Origin: Elioraea tepidiphila DSM 17972
GTDB taxonomy: Bacteria > Pseudomonadota > Alphaproteobacteria > Acetobacterales > Acetobacteraceae
Direction: 5' to 3'
Length of the DNA: 64,000 nucleotides
Assembly: GCF_000378465.1 (NCBI RefSeq)
Contig: NZ_KB899932.1
Span: 1-64,000 of the forward strand
Shown here: one piece after another, positions 17,520 to 27,128 of the stretch
How positions within the stretch are numbered: position 1 is the first letter of the stretch
Layout: each line of letters begins with the position of its first letter
Position numbers and translations under genes: made by a program
The notes under the pieces: generated by a model
Told to the model about the DNA's origin: nothing
The model's database searches: none
What the model saw: only the letters and a program-made list of their open reading frames with translations

Positions 17520-18801
17520 TCATCCGCGCAGCGAAGAACCCGTCCATGCCGCCGCGCGCGGGCCAGAGCGCGGGTGTGGTGCGCAGGACTCCTTCGGACG
17601 TGATCGCCTCCGGCAGCCCCGGAAGCTCGGACGCAGCGATCGGAGCGCGGCGCAGCGGGGCCGGGCTCCGCGCGATCGCGCCTTCGCCCTCCTCGGGCTG
17701 GAGGCTGCACACGGCGTAGATCAGCCGCCCGCCCGGCCGCAGCATCGCCGCGGCGTTGGCGAGCATCGCGTCCTGGACGGCCGTCAGCGATGCGACGTCG
17801 CTTGCACGCTTGTTGCGCAGGATGTCGGGATGGCGCCGGATCGTTCCTGTCGCCGTGCACGGCGCGTCGAGCAGCACCGCATCCGCCGGCTCGGGCGGGC
17901 GCCAGGTCGCGGCATCCGCCTCGATGACCTCGGCGTCCAGGCGCAGGCGGGTGAGGTTCTCGCGCAGCCGAGCGGCGCGGTCGGGCGCGCGCTCCACCGC
18001 CGTGACGCGCGCGCCGGCGGCGGCGAGCTGCGCGGTCTTGCCGCCGGGTGCGGCGCAGAGATCGATCACACGCTCGCCCGGCCGCACCGCCAGCAGCCGT
18101 GCGGGCAGGGCCGCGGCGGCGTCCTGCACCCACCACGCGCCCTCGACAAAGCCGGGCAGGTCGGGCACGCGCGCCTCCGCGGTCAACCGCAGCGAGCCGG
18201 TCGGCAGGACCTCGGCGCCCAGGCGTTCGGCCCAGACAGAGGCGTCCTCACCCGGCTTCAGCGTCAGGTCGAGCGGCGCCTCCCGCTGGTGCGCGGTCGC
18301 GATCGCGCGCGCGGTCTCGGCGCCATAGGCATCGTGCCAGGAGCGCCAGAGCCAGTCCGGCGTGTCGAGCCGTGGCGCGTCGAGCCCGTCGAGCGCGGCC
18401 ACGCCCTCGGTGGCGAGCCGGCGCAGCACGGCATTGGCGAGACCGGTGAAGGCCGTGCCCTTGGGCAGCGCGCGCACGGCGGCGACGGTCGCGCCCACCG
18501 CGGCGTGGGGCGGCGTGCCGAGCAGCAGCAGTTGCGCCGCGCCGAGCCGCAAGGCGTGGCGCACGGCGTCAGGCGGGGCACGGCGGAGGAACGGCTCGAT
18601 CAAGGCATCGAGCGTTCCCAGCCGGCGCAGCACCGTGGCCGCGAGCAGATGCGCGAAGCCGCGGTCGCGTGGTTCCAGCCGCGGCAGCGCGTCGAGCGCC
18701 TCTTCCAAGGTTCGCCGGCGGCCGAGCACCGCCTCCAGCAGCGCGATCGCGGCGCTCCGGGCCTGTGTCCCTGAACCGTCAGACGGCGCCGTCGTTCGCA
18801 T
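17509..18801 (-). CDS. rsmB: RsmB-family 16S rRNA (cytosine-C5) methyltransferase
   Basis: 430 residues. An N-terminal NusB-like RNA-binding domain (about 15-140, ALPRLEPRDRGFAHLLAA) precedes a SAM-dependent methyltransferase. Motif I is VIDLCAAPGGKTAQLAAAGA, motif IV is LLDAPCTATGTIRRHPDIL with its helper Cys, and motif VI is YAVCSLQPEEGEGAI with the nucleophilic Cys. E. coli RsmB makes m5C967 in 16S rRNA. The start MRTTAPSD is preferred because a TTGACA box lies exactly 35 bases upstream; upstream in-frame codons run through the intergenic repeat. Confidence 0.92.
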   Translation of the reverse strand: MRTTAPSDGSGTQARSAAIALLEAVLGRRRTLEEALDALPRLEPRDRGFAHLLAATVLRRLGTLDALIEPFLRRAPPDAVRHALRLGAAQLLLLGTPPHAAVGATVAAVRALPKGTAFTGLANAVLRRLATEGVAALDGLDAPRLDTPDWLWRSWHDAYGAETARAIATAHQREAPLDLTLKPGEDASVWAERLGAEVLPTGSLRLTAEARVPDLPGFVEGAWWVQDAAAALPARLLAVRPGERVIDLCAAPGGKTAQLAAAGARVTAVERAPDRAARLRENLTRLRLDAEVIEADAATWRPPEPADAVLLDAPCTATGTIRRHPDILRNKRASDVASLTAVQDAMLANAAAMLRPGGRLIYAVCSLQPEEGEGAIARSPAPLRRAPIAASELPGLPEAITSEGVLRTTPALWPARGGMDGFFAARMIRT

Positions 18802-18930
18802 GAATGCCCGCTGCCGTGTGGCGGAGGGGCTGTCAAGGCTCGCGCGACCGCGTCGCGCGACCGCGGCAGGCGGCTCCGGCCTTGACAGCCCCTTCGCCGC
18901 GCGGCCCAACGCTGCCATGCGAACGACGGC
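18788..18930. promoter_or_regulatory. mirror-image divergent promoter between rsmB and the GT39 gene
   Basis: The intergenic region is an imperfect inverted repeat that includes the first codons of both genes. Two blocks are identical in both arms: GCCGTCGTTCGCATG (18788-18802, mirrored at 18916-18930) and GGGGCTGTCAAGGC (18826-18839, mirrored at 18879-18892). They are separated by 23 bases in each arm. Each arm has TTGACA (18836-18831 and 18882-18887), whose first base lies 35 bases before the A of the ATG. That places transcription starts at the start codons, which predicts leaderless mRNAs. -10 matches are weak. The 39-base centre holds a CGCGCGACCG repeat. Confidence 0.6.
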
Positions 18931-20617
18931 GGAAAGCGACGCGCGTCAGGACTGGCTCGCCCGCCTCTGCACGGTGCGGCGGCCGCACCTGCTGATCGTC
19001 GCGTTCTGCCTGCTCGTGTTCCTGCCCGGATTCTTCGCGCTCCCGCCCTCGGACCGCGACGAGAGCCGCTTCGCCCAGGCGACCAAGCAGATGCTGGAGA
19101 CGGGCGACTTCGTCGAGATCCGCTTCGGCGATGTCGCGCGCAACAAGAAGCCGGTCGGCATCCACTGGGCGCAGGCGGCGACGGTCTCGGCCGCGACCTC
19201 GCTCGGGCTGGCGACGCGCACCGACATCTGGCCCTACCGCATCCCCTCGCTGGCGGGCGGCATCCTCGCCGCACTGTTCACCTTCGCGCTGGGGCGACAC
19301 CTGGTCGGTCGGGACGCGGCGCTGCTCGCGGCGCTGATGCTGCCCGCGAGTCTGGTCGTGGTGGTCGAGACGCATATCGCCAAGACCGATGCCGCGCTGC
19401 TCGCCACCGTCGCGGCGATGATGGGGCTGTTCGCGCGCGCCGCCCTCGCGCCGGCGCGGTTCAGCGCCGCACAGGCTGCCGGGTTCTGGGGCGCGCTCGG
19501 ACTCGGCGCGCTGCTGAAGGGCCCCGTCGCGCCGATGGTCGCGGGGCTCGCCGCGGCTTCGCTCTGGTGGCTCGACCGCCGCGCGGGGCGGCCGCGCGCC
19601 TGGCTCGGCGCGCTGCGCGCGCCCTGGGGCGTGCCGCTCGCGCTCGCGGTGGTCGCACCCTGGGCGCTGCTGATCTGGATCGCCACCGACGGCGCGTTCT
19701 TCATCGAGGCGCTGCGCGGCGATCTCGGCGGCAAGGTGACGGGCGCGGACGAGGCGCATGGCGGCCCGCCCGGCTACCACCTGCTGCTGGTCGCGCTGAC
19801 GCTGTTCCCGGTCTCGCTGATCGTGCTGCGCGCGATCCCGGCGAGCTGGGCCGCGCGCACCGATCCTGTCGTGCGTGTGCTGCTGGCCTGGATCATCCCG
19901 ACCTGGCTTGTGTTCGAGCTGCTGCCGACCAAGCTGCCGCATTACGTGAGCGTGACGTTCCCGGCGGTCGCGCTGCTCGCCGCGCGCTGGCTGCTCGACC
20001 CGGCGCGCCGGGCGCCGCCGCGCTGGCTCGCGCGCCTCTCGCTCGGGCTCTGGCTGTTCGCCGCGGTGATCGTCGCAGCACTGGCGATTGCGCTGCCGGT
20101 CGCGGCCGGCGGCGGGATGCCGTGGGGCACGCCGATTGCCGTAGCGGTCGTCGCCGCGCTGGTCTGGGCCGTGCTGCGCGCGGACGACCTGCGGCGCGCA
20201 GCGGTGGCGATGCTGCTCGCCGCCCCCCTGCTCTATGCCGCGCTGCTGGAGGGCGTGCTGCCGCGCGTCGAGCCGATCTGGATCAGCCCCCGCGTCGTGG
20301 CCGCGGCCGAAGCGCATTGGCGCTCCGCCGGCGGCCGCCCGCCGGCATCGGAACGGCCCTTCGCCACGGCGGGGTTCCACGAGCCCTCGCTCGTGTTCCT
20401 CGCCGGCACCGACACGCGGCTGATCCGCGACGGCGCGGAGGCCGCGCAGCATCTTGCCGAGCAGCCGCGCGGGCTCGCGCTGGTGCGCGAGCGCTACGAT
20501 GCGGCGTTCCGCGAGGAGGCGGCCCGGCTCGGCTTCGCCCCGCGCGCGGTCGCGACGATCACGGGGCTGAACTACTCGCGCGGGCAGCGCCTGACGTTGA
20601 CCCTCTACGCGCGCTGA
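18917..20617 (+). CDS. ArnT-like GT39 family glycosyltransferase
   Basis: 566 residues of an integral-membrane, GT-C fold glycosyltransferase that uses polyprenyl-phosphate sugars. The catalytic acidic pair is in PPSDRDESRFAQATKQMLE (about 46-64), followed by KKPVGIHWAQAA. About ten to twelve membrane segments follow (for example LIVAFCLLVFLPGFFALP and LARLSLGLWLFAAVIVAALA), then a soluble C-terminal part (about 440-566). Members such as ArnT modify lipid A with aminoarabinose; the acceptor here is unknown. The protein begins MRTTAESD, like its divergent neighbour RsmB. Its end overlaps the convergent panC by 13 bases. Confidence 0.87.
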   Translation: MRTTAESDARQDWLARLCTVRRPHLLIVAFCLLVFLPGFFALPPSDRDESRFAQATKQMLETGDFVEIRFGDVARNKKPVGIHWAQAATVSAATSLGLATRTDIWPYRIPSLAGGILAALFTFALGRHLVGRDAALLAALMLPASLVVVVETHIAKTDAALLATVAAMMGLFARAALAPARFSAAQAAGFWGALGLGALLKGPVAPMVAGLAAASLWWLDRRAGRPRAWLGALRAPWGVPLALAVVAPWALLIWIATDGAFFIEALRGDLGGKVTGADEAHGGPPGYHLLLVALTLFPVSLIVLRAIPASWAARTDPVVRVLLAWIIPTWLVFELLPTKLPHYVSVTFPAVALLAARWLLDPARRAPPRWLARLSLGLWLFAAVIVAALAIALPVAAGGGMPWGTPIAVAVVAALVWAVLRADDLRRAAVAMLLAAPLLYAALLEGVLPRVEPIWISPRVVAAAEAHWRSAGGRPPASERPFATAGFHEPSLVFLAGTDTRLIRDGAEAAQHLAEQPRGLALVRERYDAAFREEAARLGFAPRAVATITGLNYSRGQRLTLTLYAR

Positions 20618-21456
20618 ACCGGGATGTTGTCGATCAGCCGCGTGGTGCCGAGGCGCGCCGCGACGAGCAGGCGCGCGGGCGTGGCGTCAAGGCGGTCGAG
20701 CGGCGCGAGCGTCTCGGCCTCGCGCAGATCGAGATAGTCGGGCGCGGTGAAGCCAGCGTGGACCAGCGCGCGCATCGCCTCGGGCGCGAGCGTTGCCATG
20801 CTCGCGCCGTCGCGCAACCCGGCGGCCACCCGCTGGAGCACCCGATGCAGCGCGGGCGCCGCCGCGCGCTCCGAAGCCGAAAGATAGGCGTTGCGCGAAG
20901 ACAGCGCGAGCCCGTCGGGTTCGCGCACGGTCGGCACGCCGATCACCTCGACCCCGAGCCCGAGATCGCGCGCCATGCGCCGCACCACCAGGAGCTGCTG
21001 GTAGTCCTTCTCGCCGAAGAAGGTCGCGTCGGGCTGGACGTGGCAGAACAGCCGCGCGCACACCGTGGCCACGCCGGTGAAGAAATGCGGGCGGATCGCG
21101 CCCTCCATCGGCTCGGTCAGCCCCGCGACCGTCACGCGCGTCGCATCGCCCGGCGGGTAGATCTCCTCCACCGCGGGCGCGTACAGCACCTGCGCGCCGA
21201 CACGATCGAGCAGCGCCGCGTCCGCCTCCTCGGTGCGCGGGTAGCGCGCGAAGTCCTCGTTCGGCGCGAACTGGGTCGGGTTGACGAACACCGAGACGAC
21301 CACGCGGTCGCAGGCGGCGAGCGCGTGCTCGACCAGCGCCGCGTGGCCACGATGCAGCGCGCCCATCGTCGGCACAAAGCCGATCCGCAGGCCCTCCCGG
21401 CGCCACGGCGCGAGCGCGGCGCGCAGCGCCGCTGCCGTCCGGACGGTGGCGATCAA
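20605..21456 (-). CDS. panC: pantoate-beta-alanine ligase
   Basis: 283 residues. Joins pantoate and beta-alanine with ATP in pantothenate synthesis. The nucleotide-binding [20 protein letters not shown] (about 27-46, with the HIGH-type His pair), [39 protein letters not shown] and [15 protein letters not shown] are all typical. The start is TTG at 21456: it gives [15 protein letters not shown], the expected N-terminus, and it overlaps the htpX stop (TTGA), so translation is coupled. No ATG exists in a sensible position. Confidence 0.95.
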   Translation of the reverse strand: MIATVRTAAALRAALAPWRREGLRIGFVPTMGALHRGHAALVEHALAACDRVVVSVFVNPTQFAPNEDFARYPRTEEADAALLDRVGAQVLYAPAVEEIYPPGDATRVTVAGLTEPMEGAIRPHFFTGVATVCARLFCHVQPDATFFGEKDYQQLLVVRRMARDLGLGVEVIGVPTVREPDGLALSSRNAYLSASERAAAPALHRVLQRVAAGLRDGASMATLAPEAMRALVHAGFTAPDYLDLREAETLAPLDRLDATPARLLVAARLGTTRLIDNIPVQRA

Positions 21457-22382
21457 CGCGCGCCCGAGTTGGGCACCGAGCCACCGGCGCGACGCTGCGC
21501 GACAGGGCGCGAGGCGACGCTGCCGCCACCGCCGCCCATCCGCCGCGCCAGTTCCTCCAGCGCCGCGACCCGGTTCTCGGTCTTGGGGTGGGTCGAGAAC
21601 AGGTTGTCCATGCGCGCCCCGGACAGGGGGTTGATGATGAACATGTGCGCGAGGGCCGGATTGGCCTCGGCGTGGTGGTTCTCGATCCGCCGCGCGGTGT
21701 TGTGCAGGTTCACCAGCGCCGAGGCGAGCCAGCGCGGATTGCCGCAGATCTCGGCGCCGACACGATCGGCCTCGTACTCGCGCGAGCGGCTGATCGCCAT
21801 CTGCACCAGCATCGCCGCGAGCGGCGCGAGGATCAGCATCAGGATCAGCCCGATCGCGCCGAAGGGGTTGTTCCGGCTGTCGCCGCCGCGGAACAGAATG
21901 CCGAACTGCGCCAGCATCGAGATCGCGCCGGCGAGGGTGGCCGTGACCGTCATGATCAGCGTGTCGCGGTTCTTGATGTGGGCGAGCTCGTGCGCGACCA
22001 CGCCGGCCACCTCCTCCTCGGAAAGGTACCGCAAGAGCCCCGTGTTCACCGCGATCGCGGCATTGGCAGGATCGCGCCCCGTGGCGAAGGCGTTCGGCTG
22101 CTCCTCGTCGATCACGTACAGGGCCGGCATCGGCAGTCCGGCGCGGCGGGCGAGCTGTTCGGTCATGGCGTAGAGGCGCGGCGCATCGGCCGGGCCGATC
22201 GGGCGTGCGCCGGCCATGCGCAGCACCACCTTGTCGCTGTTCCACCAGGCGAACAGGTTCATGCCGCCGGCGAACAGCAGCGCGATCAGCGCGCCGGCCT
22301 CGCCGCCCAGCGCGCCGCCGATCACGACGAACAGCGCGGTCAGCCCGGCGAGCAGGATGGCGGTCTTCACGTAGCCCGACAT
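21453..22382 (-). CDS. htpX: HtpX-family zinc metalloprotease (M48)
   Basis: 309 residues. Two N-terminal membrane helices ([18 protein letters not shown] and [18 protein letters not shown]) are followed by the M48 peptidase domain. Its HELAH zinc site is at residues 131-135, with the downstream Glu in [16 protein letters not shown]. Two more hydrophobic stretches follow the active site. HtpX degrades misfolded inner-membrane proteins under stress. Length is normal. panC starts within its stop codon. The C-terminal 50 residues are Gly/Ser/Arg-rich and not conserved in appearance. Confidence 0.94.
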   Translation of the reverse strand: MSGYVKTAILLAGLTALFVVIGGALGGEAGALIALLFAGGMNLFAWWNSDKVVLRMAGARPIGPADAPRLYAMTEQLARRAGLPMPALYVIDEEQPNAFATGRDPANAAIAVNTGLLRYLSEEEVAGVVAHELAHIKNRDTLIMTVTATLAGAISMLAQFGILFRGGDSRNNPFGAIGLILMLILAPLAAMLVQMAISRSREYEADRVGAEICGNPRWLASALVNLHNTARRIENHHAEANPALAHMFIINPLSGARMDNLFSTHPKTENRVAALEELARRMGGGGGSVASRPVAQRRAGGSVPNSGAR

Positions 22383-22461
22383 GCGGCAAATCCCCCGATA
22401 CGGATGGCCGCCAGCATATAGGAACCCGGTCCCCCTTGGTGCGAGACCCGCGGCGGCTCAC

Positions 22462-22629
22462 ATGACGCCCATGGAGAAGACCACCGAGCCCCCCGCGCCC
22501 GCCCCGGCCGAGGCGCCGAAGCCGCCCGCCAAGGCGCCGCCGCGGCCGAAGGAGATCGGCGGGCCGAAGGGACCCGAGCCGACCCGCTACGGCGACTGGG
22601 AACAGAAAGGCCGCTGCACCGACTTCTGA
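22462..22629 (+). CDS. DUF1674 protein, SdhAF4-like
   Basis: A short protein of 55 residues (52 if the second ATG at 22471 is used). A Pro/Ala/Lys-rich leader is followed by the conserved C-terminal signature KEIGGPKGPEPTRYGDWEQK and GRCTDF. The DUF1674 family includes mitochondrial SDHAF4, which helps assemble the flavin subunit of succinate dehydrogenase. The bacterial members are thought to do the same, but this is inference. No sdh genes are nearby. It diverges from htpX and converges on the ydcF gene. Confidence 0.85.
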   Translation: MTPMEKTTEPPAPAPAEAPKPPAKAPPRPKEIGGPKGPEPTRYGDWEQKGRCTDF

Positions 22630-22824
22630 GGCGGTGGATGGCACGCCCAGAGAACGCGCTTGGGGTGCCGGAACGCCTCAACCACATGATCTAGCTGGCT
22701 CTTTCGGGGACGCATCAATCCCGATTCGTTCGCGCGACTCGGAGCACTCCCTTGTTCGTGAAGTTTTTCCCTCCGCCGAATCGGCGCAATCTGTTCTGGT
22801 TTAGTTCGTTCTGGTTTCCGAATC
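22630..22824. other. A+T-richer convergent gap with four GANTC sites and a 15-base iteron
   Basis: This 195-base gap between convergent genes is visibly less GC-rich than its surroundings. It holds four CcrM-type GANTC sites (22723-22727, 22736-22740, 22778-22782, 22820-22824), a GTTCTGGTTT repeat spaced 15 bases apart (22793-22802 and 22808-22817) and a small GCCGA-ATCGGC hairpin near 22775. I see no convincing open frame or T-tailed terminator in it. Confidence 0.5.
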
Positions 22825-23328
22825 TCATGCCGCGCCGAAGCGCCCCGCCGCGCGCAACCAGAGCGCGAGAGCGACGTCCCATGCCACAGCCGGCAGTTCG
22901 CGGAGCGTCCAGTACAGCCATCCGGCACGCCCGATCCGCCGCCCCGCGCTCGCGCCCAACCCGCGCGGCCGGAGGCCCGCGATCCGCAGCAGCGCGACAC
23001 AGCGCGGCACGTGATAGGCGCTGCTGACGGCGACCACGCTCGTGCCGCGCGGGATCAGCCGCGCGGCCGCGCGCACCGTGTCCATGGTGTCGCGCGCCGC
23101 TGTGTCCTCGACGATGCGGCCCAGGGCGATGCCGTGCGCGCGCAGCCGTCGCCCCATCACCGCCGCCTCGGCCGGGGTGCTGCGCCCCGGCCCGCCCGAG
23201 ACCAGCAGCCGCGCCGCCGGCCAGCGCCGTGCCGCGAGTGCCGCCGCCGCGATCCGGCGCGCGAGCTCGGGAGTCGGCCTTCCGTCCGGCTGCACCGGAA
23301 AGCCGAACACGATGATCCAATCCGCCAC
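22825..23328 (-). CDS. YdcF/SanA-like DUF218 protein
   Basis: 167 residues of the DUF218 (YdcF/ElyC/SanA) Rossmann-like fold. Seen: WIIVFGFPVQPDGRPTPELA at the start, ARLLVSGGPGRSTPAEAAVM (about 40-59), IVEDTAARDTMDTVRAA, and VVAVSSAYHVPRCVALLRIA. Relatives are linked with cell-envelope and vancomycin sensitivity phenotypes, but biochemistry is unclear. This version lacks the N-terminal membrane helices of SanA/ElyC, so it may be cytoplasmic. The last 30 residues are hydrophobic. It ends beside the GANTC-rich gap. Confidence 0.82.
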   Translation of the reverse strand: MADWIIVFGFPVQPDGRPTPELARRIAAAALAARRWPAARLLVSGGPGRSTPAEAAVMGRRLRAHGIALGRIVEDTAARDTMDTVRAAARLIPRGTSVVAVSSAYHVPRCVALLRIAGLRPRGLGASAGRRIGRAGWLYWTLRELPAVAWDVALALWLRAAGRFGAA

Positions 23329-23332
23329 GCGC

Positions 23333-24574
23333 CTAGCCGCCTGGCGGGGCGGCGAGCAGCAGCCGGTTCATCGCGTTGAGCCCGGCATAGAGCGCGGCCC
23401 ACGCGCGCCGCACCCGCTCCGCCGGCGCGCCGATGCCGTCGAGCACGGCGCCGAGCGGCGAACGCCCGTCGATCCCGCGCAGGATCGCGGCACCGAGTGG
23501 CGGCAGCGCCACGGGCAGGGAGACACCGTCGAGGTCGAAGCTGAGCCGCCCGCCCGCGCCGGCCTGTGCGGCGAGCGCCGCACCGTCGAGCTCGCGCAGC
23601 ACCGGGATGCGGGTCTCGTCGGCCGGATCGGGTGCCGCCCAGCCCGCGCCGGCGCGCACGACATAGACGATGTGCACCGCCATGGTGCCGGACGCCGCCT
23701 CGGCCAGCGCCGCCTGCTCGGCCCAGGGCAGCCCAGCCGCGCGGGCGCGCAGCCGCGGGTCCGCGAGCCAGGTCGCGGGGTCGTAGCGGGCGGGTTCGAT
23801 CAGGGCGGCGGTCGCGAGCCCCGCCCCGTCGAGCAGCGCCAGCAGGTCGGGGACCGTGTAGGCGCGGTCGCGCGCGTGCAGCAGCAGATCGACGATGCCG
23901 GCATCACCGCCGGCGATGTGGTCATTGAGCCGCGCATTGCGCGCAAGCCAGTGCTCGGGGTGCAGGGCGCGCAGGAACCGCCGCGCGGTCTCGACCCGCT
24001 CGGGCAGAGGCCGGTCGGGCGGGGCGAGCCGGCGCAGCGCATCCTGCGCCATGTACACCCCCGTCCGCCCGTGCGGCGCATAGACCATCAGCCCGAGCCC
24101 GCCGCCGGGCGCGAGCACCGAGACCAGCGCGGAGAGCCCAGCGGCCGGGTCGGGCAGGTGGTGCAGCACGCCGCAGCAATCGATGTAGTCGAAGGGACCG
24201 AGCCCGAGCGACGGCAGGTCGAGCAGCGAGCCCTGGACGAACGTCACGTTGGTCAGTCCGCGCGCCTCCAACCGCCTGCGCGCGATCGCGGCGGCAGCGG
24301 CCGAGCGGTCGAGCCAGGTCACCTGCCCCGGCCGGCCGGCGCGGGCGAGCTGGGCTGCCAGCATCACGCAGGCATCGCCCGTACCGCCGCCGGCGATCAG
24401 CGCGTTCAACGGCCGGGCGGGGTCGCGGCGCGCGCCGAACACCCAATGGTCGATCTCGGCCAGGTGCGACGGGCTGCCGACCACCAGCCGCTTCGCCTCG
24501 TCCTTCGGGTCGCGGGCGGGGTATGGGTAGGCCTCGTACTGGTCGGCGACGATCGCGTCCGTCCGGTCCGTCAT
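23333..24574 (-). CDS. class I SAM-dependent methyltransferase, unknown substrate
   Basis: 413 residues. The start MTDRTDAIVADQYEAYPYPA is typical of a methyltransferase group with a YPYP motif. SAM motif I is NALIAGGGTGDACVMLAAQL (about 58-77), motif II is near VTWLDRS, and motif IV is FDYIDCCGVLHHLPDP. The C-terminal half (about 230-413) is a separate Ala/Leu-rich domain of unknown role. The substrate is not evident. It lies 4 bases after ydcF in reading order and diverges from the SpoU gene, sharing a 15-base start-to-start gap. The start ATG is the first after that gap. Confidence 0.82.
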   Translation of the reverse strand: MTDRTDAIVADQYEAYPYPARDPKDEAKRLVVGSPSHLAEIDHWVFGARRDPARPLNALIAGGGTGDACVMLAAQLARAGRPGQVTWLDRSAAAAAIARRRLEARGLTNVTFVQGSLLDLPSLGLGPFDYIDCCGVLHHLPDPAAGLSALVSVLAPGGGLGLMVYAPHGRTGVYMAQDALRRLAPPDRPLPERVETARRFLRALHPEHWLARNARLNDHIAGGDAGIVDLLLHARDRAYTVPDLLALLDGAGLATAALIEPARYDPATWLADPRLRARAAGLPWAEQAALAEAASGTMAVHIVYVVRAGAGWAAPDPADETRIPVLRELDGAALAAQAGAGGRLSFDLDGVSLPVALPPLGAAILRGIDGRSPLGAVLDGIGAPAERVRRAWAALYAGLNAMNRLLLAAPPGG

Positions 24575-24589
24575 CGGGGAAGCCTTGTC

Positions 24590-25156
24590 ATGGAGACCGC
24601 GCGCGGCTGGTTCGGCATCGGCATGGAGGGGGTGAGCAAGCCCGGCAATGCGGGGGCGCTGTTCCGCACCGCGCACGCCTTCGGCGCGTCCTTCCTGTTC
24701 GCGGTGGGCGACAGCCCCGGGATCGCCGCGACGCGCGCGACCGACACCTCGGACGCCACACGCCACGTGCCGTTCTACCGGTGGCCGTCGGTCGATGCCA
24801 TGGCCCTGCCGCGGCTGTGCCGGCTGGTCGGGGTGGAGCTGACCGAGGAGGCGGTGCCGCTGCCGTCGTTCCGCCACCCCCCGCAGGCGGCCTATGTGCT
24901 GGGCCCCGAGCGTGGCAGCCTTAGTGCCGCGATGCTGGCGCGCTGCGACCACGTGGTGCGCATCCCAACCCGCTTCGCGATCAACCTCGCGCTGGCCGGG
25001 GCGCTGGTGATGTACGATCGCTGGCTCGCGATGGGCCGGTTTCCGCCGCGCCCCGTGGCCTCCGGCGGGCCGGGCGAGGCCGAGCCGCCGCCCGCGCATG
25101 GCCGCCCGCGTTTCCGCCGCGGCACGCCCGCGCTGCTGGCCGGCGAGGACACGTGA
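24590..25156 (+). CDS. SpoU/TrmH-family RNA 2'-O-methyltransferase
   Basis: 188 residues of a SPOUT knotted methyltransferase. Motif 1 is KPGNAGALFRTAHAFGASF (about 17-35), motif 2 is AYVLGPERGSLSAAMLARC, and motif 3 is IPTRFAINLALAGALVMYDR. This short form has no N-terminal RNA-binding extension. Relatives methylate tRNA or rRNA ribose; the target cannot be named. The C-terminal 40 residues are a Pro/Arg tail. It diverges from the methyltransferase at 23333-24574. Confidence 0.87.
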   Translation: METARGWFGIGMEGVSKPGNAGALFRTAHAFGASFLFAVGDSPGIAATRATDTSDATRHVPFYRWPSVDAMALPRLCRLVGVELTEEAVPLPSFRHPPQAAYVLGPERGSLSAAMLARCDHVVRIPTRFAINLALAGALVMYDRWLAMGRFPPRPVASGGPGEAEPPPAHGRPRFRRGTPALLAGEDT

Positions 25157-25199
25157 GCGTCGCTTGAGACGCGCGGCCCCGACCCGTATGTATCGGCGC

Positions 25200-25693
25200 A
25201 TGATGCGCGCCCTGATCCTCCCGCTCGCCCTCCTTGCCGCCCCGGTGCAGGCGCAGCAGCCTGCGCCGACCGCGATCGGCACGTTCCAGGACTGGCAGGC
25301 CGCCACCTTCACCGAAGGCGGCAACAAGGTCTGCTACGCCTTCACCCGGGCCGGCCGAAGCCAACCCAACGTGCCGAATCGGGGCGAAGTGGTGCTGACC
25401 GTGACGCACCGTCAGGGCAGCCGCGACCAGGTGGCCGTGCGCGCGGGCTACACGTACCCATCGGGGGCCGAACCGGCGGGCACGGTCGAGGCCTCCGCCG
25501 GCAATGTCAGCCTCGCCTTCTTCACCGCCGGCGATGCCGCCTTCGCGCGCGACCGGGCGGAGGCGATCCAGGGCTTCCAGCGCGGCCGCGCGTTCCGGCT
25601 CCAGGGTCCCGGTCCGCGCGGCGGCACGGTCACCGACACGTTCAGCCTGATGGGGTTCTCGGCGGCGTACCGGGCGATCTCGGACGCGTGCAG

Positions 25694-25697
<4 letters not shown>
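25200..25697 (+). CDS. invasion-associated locus B (IalB) family protein
   Basis: 165 residues. A signal peptide ([20 protein letters not shown]) precedes the IalB domain: [20 protein letters not shown] (about 25-44), [21 protein letters not shown] and ISDACR at the C-terminus, where the cysteine likely pairs with C44. Secreted or surface-bound in relatives; general envelope stress is more likely than invasion in a free-living organism. Three in-frame ATGs (25188, 25200, 25203) compete; 25200 or 25203 gives the cleanest signal peptide. The stop overlaps the start of rlmN by ATGA, an unexpected pairing for a translation gene. Confidence 0.8.
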
Positions 25698-26875
<1,178 letters not shown>

Positions 26876-26894
26876 GCGAGCCGTCGCGGCGGCA

Positions 26895-27068
26895 TCACGT
26901 CGCCCGCGGAGCGCCGCCCGCGAGCTTCGAGACCTCCGGAAGCGCGCTCCGGTAGCCGATCTCGGTGATCTCCTTGGCACGATCGAAGTCGAGCAGACGG
27001 ATATGCCCGAGCGGCGGCCGGATCAGGATGTCCGGCCGGTCGAGCGCCAGCCCAACCTCGCCGATCCG
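26895..27068 (-). pseudogene. C-terminal fragment of a patatin-like phospholipase gene, cut by IS3
   Basis: 58 codons including the stop read directly out of the IS3 end. The peptide LDRPDILIRPPLGHIRLLDF, then DRAKEITEIGYRSALPEV, matches the C-terminus of RssA-type patatin-like phospholipases. The catalytic GxSxG and DG motifs lie in the missing N-terminal part and are not found anywhere in the window. The gene is broken. The fragment on the other side of the IS belongs to a different family, so the remainder was deleted rather than displaced. Confidence 0.65.
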
Positions 27069-27128
27069 GTGACCTGAGACCCTATTGTCCTCCGGCTTGA
27101 GGGAGAGTCCTGGGTTTCGTTCTTGGCC

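Noticed and set aside
20605-22644. A 679-codon frame that could be read as a fused protein with panC at its end
   Set aside because: Its first 390 codons are antisense-like noise in a second frame of htpX. Only the segment from the TTG at 21456 is PanC.
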